This document shows positions 8,529-15,974 of a stretch of 64,000 bases of DNA, piece after piece; within the stretch, counting starts at the first letter, position 1, and each line of letters opens with the position of its first letter. Both the position numbers and the translations under genes were made by a program. Source of the DNA: an uncultured Bacilli bacterium (GTDB lineage Bacteria; Bacillota_I; Bacilli_A; RF39; UBA660); assembly GCA_934141245.1 (NCBI GenBank), contig CAKPCB010000004.1:42370-106369 (forward strand). Direction: 5' to 3'. The notes under the pieces were generated by a model, which was given only the letters and a program-made list of their open reading frames with translations, was not told where the DNA came from and did no database searches.

Positions 8529-9239
8529 ATGAGAAAAGATAGAGTAATAATAGTTGTAGTTGTATTCATACTGATGATTTTTATTGGTTTTAAATATTTT
8601 GAAAATGATACTAAAACTATAAATGTTGATGCAGATAAGTTTAAAAACGAATATGAAGCTTTGAATGATAAAGTTAATGAGTCAAACAATAAAAAATATC
8701 CAGAGGTTAAAATAAGCTCTAATAATCCTGTAAAGTATTCAAGCTACGATGAAATATTTGAAATTTTGAAGTCTGGAACAGGCGTTATATTTCTAGGATT
8801 TCCTGAATGCCCATGGTGTAGAAATTTGGTGCCAACATTAATGGAAGCAGCTAAAGAATCAGAGATAAAAACTGTTTATTATTTAAATATAAGTGAAGAT
8901 AGAAACCTTTTAATTTTAAATGATAAGAACGAAGTCATAACTCAAAAGGAAGGAAATAAAAATTATTTTAAATTGGTTGATTTATTATCAGATGTTTTAG
9001 ATGATTATGTTTTATCAACAGCAGATGGTGAGACTGTTAACACTAATACAAAGAGGATTTATTTACCATTAGTAATTTTTGTTAAAAATGGTAAAATAGT
9101 TTCAACACATGTTGATACAGTGTCATCACAAGAAGATCCATATGTTTTATTAACAGATAGACAACAAGAAGAATTATTAATTGAATTAATCAATAAAATG
9201 TCTAAGGTTAATGGAAACATCTGTGACGAGAGTTGTTAA
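8529..9239 (+). CDS. Membrane-anchored thioredoxin-fold protein
   Basis: A 236-aa protein with one N-terminal transmembrane helix (about 5-23), a linker, and a thioredoxin-like domain from about residue 70 holding the redox motif C-P-W-C (FPECPWCRNL). The cis-proline region (YLPLVIFV) follows. The topology puts the CPWC site outside the cell. It resembles the bacteriocin-transport accessory protein/thioredoxin-like group. The C-terminus ends in a second Cys pair (ICDESC), which is unusual. No DsbD/CcdA partner is adjacent. RBS is AGGAAGTGG. Confidence 0.75.
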   Translation: MRKDRVIIVVVVFILMIFIGFKYFENDTKTINVDADKFKNEYEALNDKVNESNNKKYPEVKISSNNPVKYSSYDEIFEILKSGTGVIFLGFPECPWCRNLVPTLMEAAKESEIKTVYYLNISEDRNLLILNDKNEVITQKEGNKNYFKLVDLLSDVLDDYVLSTADGETVNTNTKRIYLPLVIFVKNGKIVSTHVDTVSSQEDPYVLLTDRQQEELLIELINKMSKVNGNICDESC

Positions 9240-9275
9240 AATAAGAATTATATATATTTAGTTTAAAGCCCAGTT

Positions 9276-9304
9276 TTGTATAGATAAAAAGCATAGATTA
9301 TAAT
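9276..9304 (+). promoter_or_regulatory. Sigma-A promoter of feoAB
   Basis: TTGTAT (9276-9281), 17-nt spacer, perfect TATAAT (9299-9304), 25 nt before feoA. No clear Fur box was seen. Confidence 0.6.
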
Positions 9305-9329
9305 GATAATTTAGAAAGTAGGAATCATT

Positions 9330-9563
9330 ATGAGAAAGATGAGTTTAGATAATACAAAATTGGGCGATTTAATTATAGTAAAAAAAATACTTAATGAAAG
9401 TCCAATAAAAAGAAGGTTATTAGATATTGGTTTAACACCAGGAACCCAAATAGAAAGAATTTTAGAAAATTACGGTAAAGATTTGGTAGCATATATGATT
9501 AGAGGAGCACTTATTGCAATTAGAAATGAAGATGCAAAAAATATAATTGTAGAGGTGTTTTAA
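9330..9563 (+). CDS. feoA: Ferrous iron transport protein A
   Basis: A 77-aa SH3-like cytoplasmic protein with the FeoA pattern: RRLLDIGLTPGTQIE and MIRGALIAIRNEDAKNI. FeoA docks on FeoB and modulates ferrous iron uptake. The ATG at 9330 has AGGA 7 nt upstream. feoB starts 1 nt after its stop. Confidence 0.92.
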   Translation: MRKMSLDNTKLGDLIIVKKILNESPIKRRLLDIGLTPGTQIERILENYGKDLVAYMIRGALIAIRNEDAKNIIVEVF

Positions 9564-9564
9564 T

Positions 9565-11640
9565 ATGAAATGTAAGAATGAAAATGTAAAAGTAATTGCT
9601 CTAGCAGGTAATCCTAATGTTGGAAAGTCAACAGTTTTTAATGCATTAACGGGTATGCATCAACATACAGGAAATTGGCCAGGGAAAACTGTCAGCAATG
9701 CAAGTGGATATTTTAATTATGATGGAGTAGACTATAAGATATACGATTTACCCGGTATATATTCTATACTTGCAAGATCGGAAGAAGAGGTTGTTGCTAG
9801 AGACTTTTTATGCTTTGAAAAATGTGATTTGGTTGTTGTTGTATGTGATGCTGTATGTCTAATGAGAAATTTGAATCTTGTTTTGCAAATATGTGAAATT
9901 ACAGATAATGTTGTAGTTTGTGTAAATTTATTGGATGAAGCTAAAAAGAAAAACATAACTATTGATTTAGAAAAACTATCGAAACTACTTGGGGTAAGAG
10001 TAGTTGGAACTTCTGCAAGAAATAATGAAGGATTAAATGAACTATTGTCAAATATTGAAACCGCATCGAAGGAAAAAGAAAAGAGTTATAAAATAGAATA
10101 TCCACAAGCAATAGAGGAAGCTATAGGAACAGTCAGTAAGGCTTTTAGTAAGCTTAGGGAAATTAATAAAAGGTGGGTTGCATTAAATATATTAAAAGAT
10201 AATTCTGATTTATCAGATAGAATTTCAAAAGAGTTAAATATAGATATAAATGATTTGAGAGTAAAAGAAAATATAAGAAAAGCAAAGAAAATATTACTAG
10301 ACAATGATATTATGACTAGTGAATTAGAAGAATATATAGTGGAAGCAATAAACAATAAAGCAGAATTCATTTCAAAAGAAGTTACAAGATATGGTAATAA
10401 GGACTATAATAAAAAAGATAGAAAAATAGATAAAATTTTAACTAGCAAATTAACTGGAATACCTTTAATGCTAGGTCTATTTGGAGTAATATTTTGGATA
10501 ACGTTAGTTGGTAGTAACTATCCAAGTTCTCTTTTACAAAAAATGTTATTTGGTTTTGAAGATCATATATATAATTTCTTTGCCTCAATTCATGTGCCAT
10601 ACTTTATAAATGAAATGTTAGTTCATGGAATATATAAAGTTTTAGCATGGGTAATCTCTGTTATGTTACCACCAATGGCAATCTTTTTCCCTTTGTTTAC
10701 ATTGTTAGAAGATGTTGGTTATCTTCCTAGAATAGCATTTAATCTTGATACAATATTTAAGAAATGTAAAACCTGTGGCAAGCAAGCACTAACTATGGTA
10801 ATGGGTATGGGATGTAATTCGGTTGGAGTATCTGGATGTAGAATTATTGATTCTCCAAGAGAAAGATTAATTGCAATTCTTACAAATGCATTTATTCCAT
10901 GTAACGGAAGATTTCCGACATTAATTGCTTTAATAACTATGTTTTTTGTAGGATTTAATAATAATTTTACAAACTCATTTATTAGTGTTTTTATCCTTAT
11001 TATGGTTATTGGAGTGGGCATAGTGATGACATTTTTATCGTCTAAGGTTTTATCCAAAACTATACTTAAGGGAATACCTTCATCATTTACTTTAGAACTT
11101 CCTCCATACAGAAAACCACAAATAACTAAAGTAATAATAAGATCAATATTTGATAGAACTATATTTGTTTTGGGAAGGGCTATTTCAGCTTCAATTCCAG
11201 CAGGATTACTTATTTGGTGTATGGCAAATATAACTGTTAATGGAACTGCTTTAATAACTATAATTTCAAACTTCCTAGATCCTTTTGGCAAATTATTAGG
11301 TATGGATGGTGTTATAATTTTAGCATTTATTTTAGGCTTTCCTGCCAATGAAATTGTAATACCAATTATAATTATGTGTTATACTGCAACAGGTAATTTA
11401 ACAAATATAAGTAATTTAAAAGTTTTAAAGGACTTGTTTATAGATAATGGATGGACTTGGGCAACGGCAATATCTGTTATGATTTTCTCTGTTATGCATT
11501 GGCCATGTTCTACGACTTGCTTAACAATAAAAAAGGAAACCAATTCTTGGAAATGGATGATAATATCTATTTTATTACCTACAGTTTGCGGAATACTATT
11601 ATGTATATTGTTTAATTTAATTAGTAGCGCTTTTATATAG
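9565..11640 (+). CDS. feoB: Ferrous iron transporter B
   Basis: A 691-aa Fe(II) permease. The N-terminal G-protein domain shows G1 GNPNVGKST, the G3 region DLPGIYS and G4 NLLDE (NLLDEAKKK). After a helical guanine-dissociation region the membrane part begins near residue 290 with two gate repeats, including MGMGCNSVGVSGCRII and IPCNGRFPT. The C-terminal HWPCSTTCLTIKKE segment and final TM helix are intact. Length is typical. It follows feoA by 1 nt and forms a two-gene operon. Anaerobic growth makes Fe(II) the main iron source, consistent with the other genes here. Confidence 0.96.
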   Translation: MKCKNENVKVIALAGNPNVGKSTVFNALTGMHQHTGNWPGKTVSNASGYFNYDGVDYKIYDLPGIYSILARSEEEVVARDFLCFEKCDLVVVVCDAVCLMRNLNLVLQICEITDNVVVCVNLLDEAKKKNITIDLEKLSKLLGVRVVGTSARNNEGLNELLSNIETASKEKEKSYKIEYPQAIEEAIGTVSKAFSKLREINKRWVALNILKDNSDLSDRISKELNIDINDLRVKENIRKAKKILLDNDIMTSELEEYIVEAINNKAEFISKEVTRYGNKDYNKKDRKIDKILTSKLTGIPLMLGLFGVIFWITLVGSNYPSSLLQKMLFGFEDHIYNFFASIHVPYFINEMLVHGIYKVLAWVISVMLPPMAIFFPLFTLLEDVGYLPRIAFNLDTIFKKCKTCGKQALTMVMGMGCNSVGVSGCRIIDSPRERLIAILTNAFIPCNGRFPTLIALITMFFVGFNNNFTNSFISVFILIMVIGVGIVMTFLSSKVLSKTILKGIPSSFTLELPPYRKPQITKVIIRSIFDRTIFVLGRAISASIPAGLLIWCMANITVNGTALITIISNFLDPFGKLLGMDGVIILAFILGFPANEIVIPIIIMCYTATGNLTNISNLKVLKDLFIDNGWTWATAISVMIFSVMHWPCSTTCLTIKKETNSWKWMIISILLPTVCGILLCILFNLISSAFI

Positions 11641-11687
11641 AAATTATATTACTTCTATTTTTGCAAGAAATAAAAATAAAAAAAGTA

Positions 11688-11716
11688 TTGATATTTTTAA
11701 ATAAACTTGCTAAAAT
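11688..11716 (+). promoter_or_regulatory. Promoter of tRNA-His
   Basis: TTGATA (11688-11693), 17-nt spacer, TAAAAT (11711-11716), 19 nt before the tRNA. Confidence 0.6.
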
Positions 11717-11734
11717 ATAGAAGTAATTTCAAAT

Positions 11735-11811
11735 GGCGGAATTGGTGAAGTGGTTAACACGCCGGATTGTGGCTCCGGTATGCATGGGTTCGATCCCCAT
11801 ATTTCGCCCCA
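11735..11811 (+). tRNA. tRNA-His (GTG anticodon)
   Basis: The cloverleaf can be folded by hand: acceptor GCGGAAT/ATTTCGC, anticodon stem CCGGA/TCCGG with loop TTGTGGC (anticodon GTG at 11769-11771), T arm ATGGG-TTCGATC-CCCAT. The extra G at -1 opposite C73, the hallmark of tRNA-His, is present, and CCA is encoded. The 3' end is followed by a short terminator and an integrase remnant. Confidence 0.96.
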
Positions 11812-11823
11812 TATATGAATTAA

Positions 11824-11850
11824 CCTTGATTTTTCAAGGCTTTTATTATT
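11824..11850 (+). terminator. Terminator of tRNA-His
   Basis: CCTTGA / TCAAGG hairpin followed by a T-rich run (CTTTTATTATTTTT). Confidence 0.6.
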
Positions 11851-11872
11851 TTTAGGTACTATTTAGGTACTA
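11851..11872 (+). repeat. Tandem 11-bp repeat beside the integrase remnant
   Basis: Two perfect head-to-tail copies of TTTAGGTACTA lie between tRNA-His and the 3' end of the integrase pseudogene. Such short repeats beside an integrase often are arm-type integrase binding sites of an att region; that reading is inference. Confidence 0.6.
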
Positions 11873-11877
11873 TTTTT

Positions 11878-12083
11878 TTATAATTTGTCTAATATATCTA
11901 TTATTTCGTTTTGAATTGTTGGAAACAAATGCATGTAAGTATCTTGCATAACTTGTATGCTATGTCCCATTCTGTCTGACATCATTAAGAAGAATTTTGT
12001 TGTATCTGTTTGCTATGATTTTATGTATTTACTTATAGATAAAGGAAATGGCTGTGTCTGAATTCATGTATTGTTATTTTAAT
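11878..12083 (-). pseudogene. Remnant of a tyrosine (phage-type) integrase
   Basis: On the minus strand two pieces of the catalytic domain can be read in different frames. The first (about 12083-12046) reads IKITIHEFRHSH, the HxxRH box with a catalytic Arg, and soon hits stops. The second (12006-11878) reads MSDRMGHSIQVMQDTYMHLF then PTIQNEIIDILDKL and a proper stop, containing the GH box and the catalytic Tyr (DTY). Frameshift, in-frame stops and loss of the N-terminal half show it is dead. Its 3' end faces tRNA-His, the usual layout for an element that integrated into the tRNA 3' end. Confidence 0.85.
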
Positions 12084-12177
12084 TTACTACATTTAATTCA
12101 AAAATACAATTTTGCCATTAGCTATTTAACTTCACTTTTTTTAAAATTTTTATTATTTTTATAAGGATGTGATTTAA

Positions 12178-12243
12178 ATGATTGATATTTTTGATAAAAT
12201 ACTACCATATTCTAAACATATACCTAAAGTTATAGAAATGTAG
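12178..12243 (+). CDS. Possible 21-residue peptide or gene stub
   Basis: ATG with an AAGGATGTG-type RBS opens a 21-codon frame (MIDIFDKILPYSKHIPKVIE...) ending 7 nt before the homing endonuclease gene. It may be a leader or the stub of a gene truncated in the decayed element. Between the integrase remnant and this frame (12084-12177) I see nothing else. Confidence 0.3.
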   Translation: MIDIFDKILPYSKHIPKVIEM

Positions 12244-12250
12244 ATTTATT

Positions 12251-12805
12251 ATGGGCCGTGAGATATATAAAGATATTCCAGGATATGAAGGTTTGTATAA
12301 GATAAGTAATTATGGAACAGTAAAAAGAACATTATATAAAAATCAATATAAATCATTCAAGAAAAGTAGAATACTAAAAAAAAGATATAATAAAAAAGGA
12401 TATATAACAGTTATATTATACAAAAATAATGTCTCTAAAAGTTTTGCTGTTCATAGATTAGTTGCAACAGTATTTTTGGGTGATAATAAAACGTTACAAG
12501 TAAATCATATTGATGGTAATAAGCAAAATAACAAAGTAGAAAATTTAGAATGGTGCACTAATAAAGAAAATCAAAATCATGCATGGAAATTGGGCTTACA
12601 AAAGCCAAAAAGATATGGAACAAATGGCATGGCCAAAAGAGTATATCAATTAGATTTAAATGGAAATATAATAAACGAATTTGATTCAATATCTAGGGCC
12701 AATGAATATTTTGGAAAAAAGGCATCTCATATATGCTTATGTTGTAAAAAAAAGAGAAATATGTCATTAGGTTATAAATGGAAATATGTAGATGATAATG
12801 ACTAG
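12251..12805 (+). CDS. NUMOD4/HNH homing endonuclease-like protein
   Basis: A 184-aa protein with three recognisable parts: a NUMOD4 motif (about 5-50, YKDIPGYEGLYKISNYGTVKR), an HNH nuclease core (about 66-110: HRLVATVFLG, VNHIDGNKQNN, NLEWCTNKENQNHA) and a C-terminal NUMOD1-like DNA-binding repeat (about 128-180, RVYQLDLNGNIINEFDSISRA). Such proteins are usually intron-encoded or free-standing phage homing endonucleases. It lies inside the decayed integration site at tRNA-His and appears intact. No intron fold was recognised around it. The RBS is weak. Confidence 0.85.
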   Translation: MGREIYKDIPGYEGLYKISNYGTVKRTLYKNQYKSFKKSRILKKRYNKKGYITVILYKNNVSKSFAVHRLVATVFLGDNKTLQVNHIDGNKQNNKVENLEWCTNKENQNHAWKLGLQKPKRYGTNGMAKRVYQLDLNGNIINEFDSISRANEYFGKKASHICLCCKKKRNMSLGYKWKYVDDND

Positions 12806-12814
12806 ATTTAGTAA

Positions 12815-12843
12815 CAAAAAAGATGAACAAATTAGTTCATCTT
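12815..12843 (-). terminator. Terminator for the minus-strand small membrane protein
   Basis: Perfect 9-bp hairpin AAGATGAAC / GTTCATCTT with a 6-nt loop. On the minus strand it is followed by a T run, so it ends the gene at 12855-13016; on the plus strand it also follows the endonuclease gene. Confidence 0.75.
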
Positions 12844-12854
12844 ATAAATTGCTT

Positions 12855-13016
12855 TTAGCAACCAGATCCTCTGTTACAACCACTACCATTGTTTCCATAA
12901 CCACCCCAGAATAAGAAGATAATTATGAATATAACAATTAATATAGCCCACCAAGATCCAAAACCTTCATTATTGTTTTGGTAACCATAATATGGGTATG
13001 GATATCCATAGTACAT
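12855..13016 (-). CDS. Small Gly/Tyr-rich membrane peptide (YjcZ-like)
   Basis: A 53-aa frame on the minus strand. The N-terminus is Tyr/Pro/Gly-rich (MYYGYPYPYYGYQ), followed by a strong hydrophobic helix at about residues 22-38 (WWAILIVIFIIIFLFW) and a Gly/Asn/Cys tail (GGYGNNGSGCNRGSGC). This architecture resembles the small YjcZ-type sporulation proteins of Bacillota. GGAG lies 8 nt before the chosen ATG at 13016; an upstream in-frame ATG at 13022 sits too close to that RBS. It has its own terminator. Its location among other spore-associated genes is suggestive only. Confidence 0.65.
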   Translation of the reverse strand: MYYGYPYPYYGYQNNNEGFGSWWAILIVIFIIIFLFWGGYGNNGSGCNRGSGC

Positions 13017-13108
13017 AAGCATTTCTCCTTTCGATATATTATATTTTTAAAGATTGCATATAAGTATAATATAAACCCATATATTATATAATTTTATAGG
13101 TGATAACT

Positions 13109-13411
13109 ATGAATTTAATACCTAACGTTTCACCAGAAGCATATTCATTTAGTGCAGTTATAGTTGGTTACTTACTAATAGATGATTTAACCTCAAATGA
13201 ACAAAATGCTTTAGGTAATTGGTTGATGCTTGCCGCACAAGTGCTTTGTACAAATGCTTTTTATCAGCAGGTTCAAGCAGAACGTGGTAATGACAAATAT
13301 AAAAAAAGTACTAATTTAAATGAAAATATAAATGAAATAGAATTACTCAAAAAAATGGTAAATGCTATAAATAAAGAAATAGAGACCTTAAAAAGTAACA
13401 ATAGATTCTAA
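13109..13411 (+). CDS. Conserved hypothetical protein, 100 aa
   Basis: I do not recognise a characterised family. The first 65 residues are amphipathic to hydrophobic (SPEAYSFSAVIVGYLLIDDL, NALGNWLMLAAQVL), then a charged tail that could form a coiled coil (NENINEIELLKKMVNAINKEIETLK). The start is ATG 13109 with GGTGAT 5 nt upstream; the GTG at 13100 is part of that RBS. It is divergent from the small membrane peptide gene, sharing an 90-bp promoter region. Confidence 0.7.
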   Translation: MNLIPNVSPEAYSFSAVIVGYLLIDDLTSNEQNALGNWLMLAAQVLCTNAFYQQVQAERGNDKYKKSTNLNENINEIELLKKMVNAINKEIETLKSNNRF

Positions 13412-13459
13412 TACTACATGGATAATATTAATTCAAATAAAATATAGTGAGGTGATTAT

Positions 13460-13849
13460 ATGAAATATATCACTAAACTAATGATTGATGAATTTAATAT
13501 GAAAAATATAGATTTCATGGGATATTATTTTAATAAAAATAATGCTAGCTTTCATCACTTAATTATACCAAGAAGATTAGGTGGGCCTGAAGACATTAAT
13601 AATGGTGCTATACTAAATGGTTTTACTTCACATCCTTACTTGCATGTTATAGAATCAAAGGATTTGGAGATATTTAATTTGATAACTTCTGAAATGATAG
13701 ATGAAAATATAAAAAGAAAAATAGATATATATAATTTAAGAAAAATAAATGATTTATTATCATATTTTGAAAAAGAGCATTTAAATGATACAACAAAAAA
13801 GGGAAAAAGACTTATAAAAAGAGAATTTTTAATACGTGAAAAATTATAA
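13460..13849 (+). CDS. Hypothetical protein with HNH-like His/Gly pattern
   Basis: A 129-aa protein. The central part FHHLIIPRRLGGPEDINNGA then a histidine pair (HPYLHVIE) has the spacing of the HNH (His-Me finger) fold, HHxIxxxxGGxxxxxN...H..LH. The usual zinc-binding cysteines are missing. The C-terminal half is helical and lysine-rich. RBS is GAGGTGAT. It could be a degenerate nuclease or a reused fold. It closes the small-gene region right of the decayed integrase. Confidence 0.55.
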   Translation: MKYITKLMIDEFNMKNIDFMGYYFNKNNASFHHLIIPRRLGGPEDINNGAILNGFTSHPYLHVIESKDLEIFNLITSEMIDENIKRKIDIYNLRKINDLLSYFEKEHLNDTTKKGKRLIKREFLIREKL

Positions 13850-13952
13850 TAATTTATTAAGAGTGAATAGAGTACTATTTTCTTTTTTTATATGCTTAAA
13901 TAGTTTGATTTTAAAGTAAAAACTGTTATACTAATTACGTTTGGAGGTATTT

Positions 13953-14702
13953 ATGAAAAGTGTTGTCTTGGTAACTGGTGCTAGTGGTGAACTGGGTATG
14001 AGTATAATAAAAAAATATGCTAGTAATGGATATAATGTAGTTATAAACTATAATTTAAATAGAAAAAATGCAGAAGAAATAAAAAAATATGTAGAAAAAA
14101 GTTACGATATTGAAGCATTAACTATAAAATGTGACATATCAGATGAAAACCAAGTTGATGAAATGGTAAAAAAAATAATAAAAAAATTTGGTAGAATTGA
14201 TATATTGATAAATAATGCTGCAATTGAAGAAAATAGTGATTTTTACGATAAAAATAAAGAAACATTTAATAAAGTATTTGATGTAAATGTTATAGGAACA
14301 TTTTTAGTTACTAAACATGTTTCAAAGGAAATGCTAAAAAATAAAAATGGTGTAATAATTAATGTAAGCTCAAATAATTCAATTGATAAAAATGATCCTG
14401 TTACATTAGAATATGATGCTTCAAAAGCTGCACTTAATTCACTTACCAAAAATTTTGCAGTAGAATTTGCTCCATATATAAGAGTTAATGCAATTGCTCC
14501 AGGATGGATTAAAACGCAGAAAATAATAGAATTAGATGAGTATTTAAATGGAAGTTTTATAGAAACTTCAAGTAAAGGTTGTTTATTAAATTCAATTGCA
14601 TCAAAAGAAGATGTTTCAAACTTAATATATTTTTTAACTAGTGATGAAGCGAAATTCATAAATGGAGAAATAATAAAAATAGATGGAGGTTCACATGTTT
14701 AA
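13953..14702 (+). CDS. Short-chain dehydrogenase/reductase (FabG-like)
   Basis: A 249-aa classical SDR: nucleotide-binding TGASGELG near residue 7, NNAA at about 87, catalytic Ser within NVSS, YDASK (Tyr/Lys catalytic pair) and PGWIKT after it. It reduces or oxidises a keto/alcohol group with NAD(P)H; the substrate cannot be told. No other fatty-acid genes are adjacent, so FabG activity is not assured. Start ATG 13953 has GGAGG 5-9 nt upstream (the TTG at 13941 is part of that region). It overlaps the next gene by 8 nt. A TTGATT-16-TATACT promoter precedes it (13905-13932). Confidence 0.85.
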   Translation: MKSVVLVTGASGELGMSIIKKYASNGYNVVINYNLNRKNAEEIKKYVEKSYDIEALTIKCDISDENQVDEMVKKIIKKFGRIDILINNAAIEENSDFYDKNKETFNKVFDVNVIGTFLVTKHVSKEMLKNKNGVIINVSSNNSIDKNDPVTLEYDASKAALNSLTKNFAVEFAPYIRVNAIAPGWIKTQKIIELDEYLNGSFIETSSKGCLLNSIASKEDVSNLIYFLTSDEAKFINGEIIKIDGGSHV

Positions 14703-15945
14703 TGTTTCAGATAAAGTTTTGAAATTGTCAAAACAAGCGGAAGAAGATTTAAAAGAGATATTTAATAATGTAGATGACTTATGTTTCAAAAATAGCTCAA
14801 AAGTACTTAATTCATTTATAGATAATAGGATAAGTGAAATACATTTTAATTCAACAAGCGGTTATGGATATAATGACATAGGAAGAGACAAAATAGAAGA
14901 TGTATTTTCACAAGTATTAGGAGCAGAAGACTCTTTAGTTAGGAATCAATTTATATCTGGTAGTCATGCACTTACTGTGTGTTTATTTGCACTGTTAAGA
15001 CCTAATGATGTATTACTTAGTATTTCAGGGAAACCATATGATACTTTAGATAAAGTTATTGGAATAATTGACAATCCAAGTTCATTGAAGTCTTATGGGA
15101 TAAAATATGAACAAATAGATTTGATAGATAATGATTTTGACTACGATAGTATAAAAGATACTTTATTAAAAAAGAAAATTAAAGTGATAGAAATTCAAAG
15201 ATCAAAGGGATATTCAACAAGAAAAAGTTTAAGCATAGAGAAAATAGAAAAAGTGATTAAATTTATCAGGGAAATTGATAAAGATGTTATTATTATGATA
15301 GATAACTGCTATTGCGAGTTCGTTGAAAGTAAAACACCTTTAGAAGTGGGGGCAGATATAATGGTAGGTTCTCTTATAAAGAATTTGGGGGCCGGGATTG
15401 CACCAAATGGAGCTTATATAAGTGGTAAAAAAGAACTCGTTGAATTAGCCGCTGAAAGATTAACTGTTCCTGGGCAGGGAAAAGAAGTTGGACCAACTCT
15501 TGGAATTAATAAGAGAATATTGCAAGGCTTATATTTCGCACCATCAGTAGTTTGCTCTAGTATTAAAACAGCAATATTCACTAGTTATATGTTAGAAAAG
15601 CTAGGATATGAAGTTGAACCTAAATACAATGATGCTAGAGTAGATATAGTTCAAAATATAATATTTAAAAATGAGAACGATTTAGTAAAGTATTGTCAAG
15701 GTATACAAGCTTCATCACCAATAGATTCAAATGCAATTCCATTACCGGATGACATGCCAGGTTATGAGGACAAAGTGGTAATGGCATCTGGATCATTTAA
15801 TCAAGGTTCTTCGATAGAACTTTCATGTGATGGTCCATTAAGATATCCATATATAGCTTATCAACAAGGTTCATTAACTTATCAATATGGTAAAATAGCG
15901 GTTTTAAGAGCAATAGATAATTTGATAAAAGAAAAGGGCATTTAG
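14695..15945 (+). CDS. PLP-dependent methionine gamma-lyase-like protein (YnbB / 'aluminium resistance' family)
   Basis: A 416-aa fold-type I PLP enzyme homologue. Characteristic segments are SGYGYNDIGRDKIE, RNQFISGSHALTVCLFALLR and GSLIKNLGAGIAPNGAYISG, where the lysine is the expected PLP Schiff base. The family (Alu_res, B. subtilis YnbB) is conserved in Bacillota; true substrate is unknown. Start ATG 14695 with GGAGG upstream; it overlaps the SDR stop, so the two are coupled. A hairpin overlapping the stop codon terminates the operon. Confidence 0.88.
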   Translation: MFNVSDKVLKLSKQAEEDLKEIFNNVDDLCFKNSSKVLNSFIDNRISEIHFNSTSGYGYNDIGRDKIEDVFSQVLGAEDSLVRNQFISGSHALTVCLFALLRPNDVLLSISGKPYDTLDKVIGIIDNPSSLKSYGIKYEQIDLIDNDFDYDSIKDTLLKKKIKVIEIQRSKGYSTRKSLSIEKIEKVIKFIREIDKDVIIMIDNCYCEFVESKTPLEVGADIMVGSLIKNLGAGIAPNGAYISGKKELVELAAERLTVPGQGKEVGPTLGINKRILQGLYFAPSVVCSSIKTAIFTSYMLEKLGYEVEPKYNDARVDIVQNIIFKNENDLVKYCQGIQASSPIDSNAIPLPDDMPGYEDKVVMASGSFNQGSSIELSCDGPLRYPYIAYQQGSLTYQYGKIAVLRAIDNLIKEKGI

Positions 15946-15966
15946 AAAAAACTAGATGCCTTTTAA
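15932..15966. terminator. Bidirectional terminator between YnbB-like gene and collagen-like gene
   Basis: AAAAGGGCATTTAG pairs with CTAGATGCCTTTT (one mismatch), A run on the left and T run on the right, so it can serve both converging genes. Confidence 0.75.
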
Positions 15967-15974
15967 CTTGTAAA

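Noticed and set aside
10719..11348. 209-codon minus-strand frame inside feoB
   Set aside because: It lies wholly opposite a clear FeoB membrane domain, has no RBS and no family features; the opposite strand of hydrophobic coding DNA often stays open.
12816..13100. Element boundary (attR) right of the homing endonuclease
   Set aside because: I found no copy of the tRNA-His 3' end or of the 11-bp repeat in this part.
14243..14659. 138-codon minus-strand frame inside the SDR gene
   Set aside because: The SDR on the plus strand has complete catalytic motifs.
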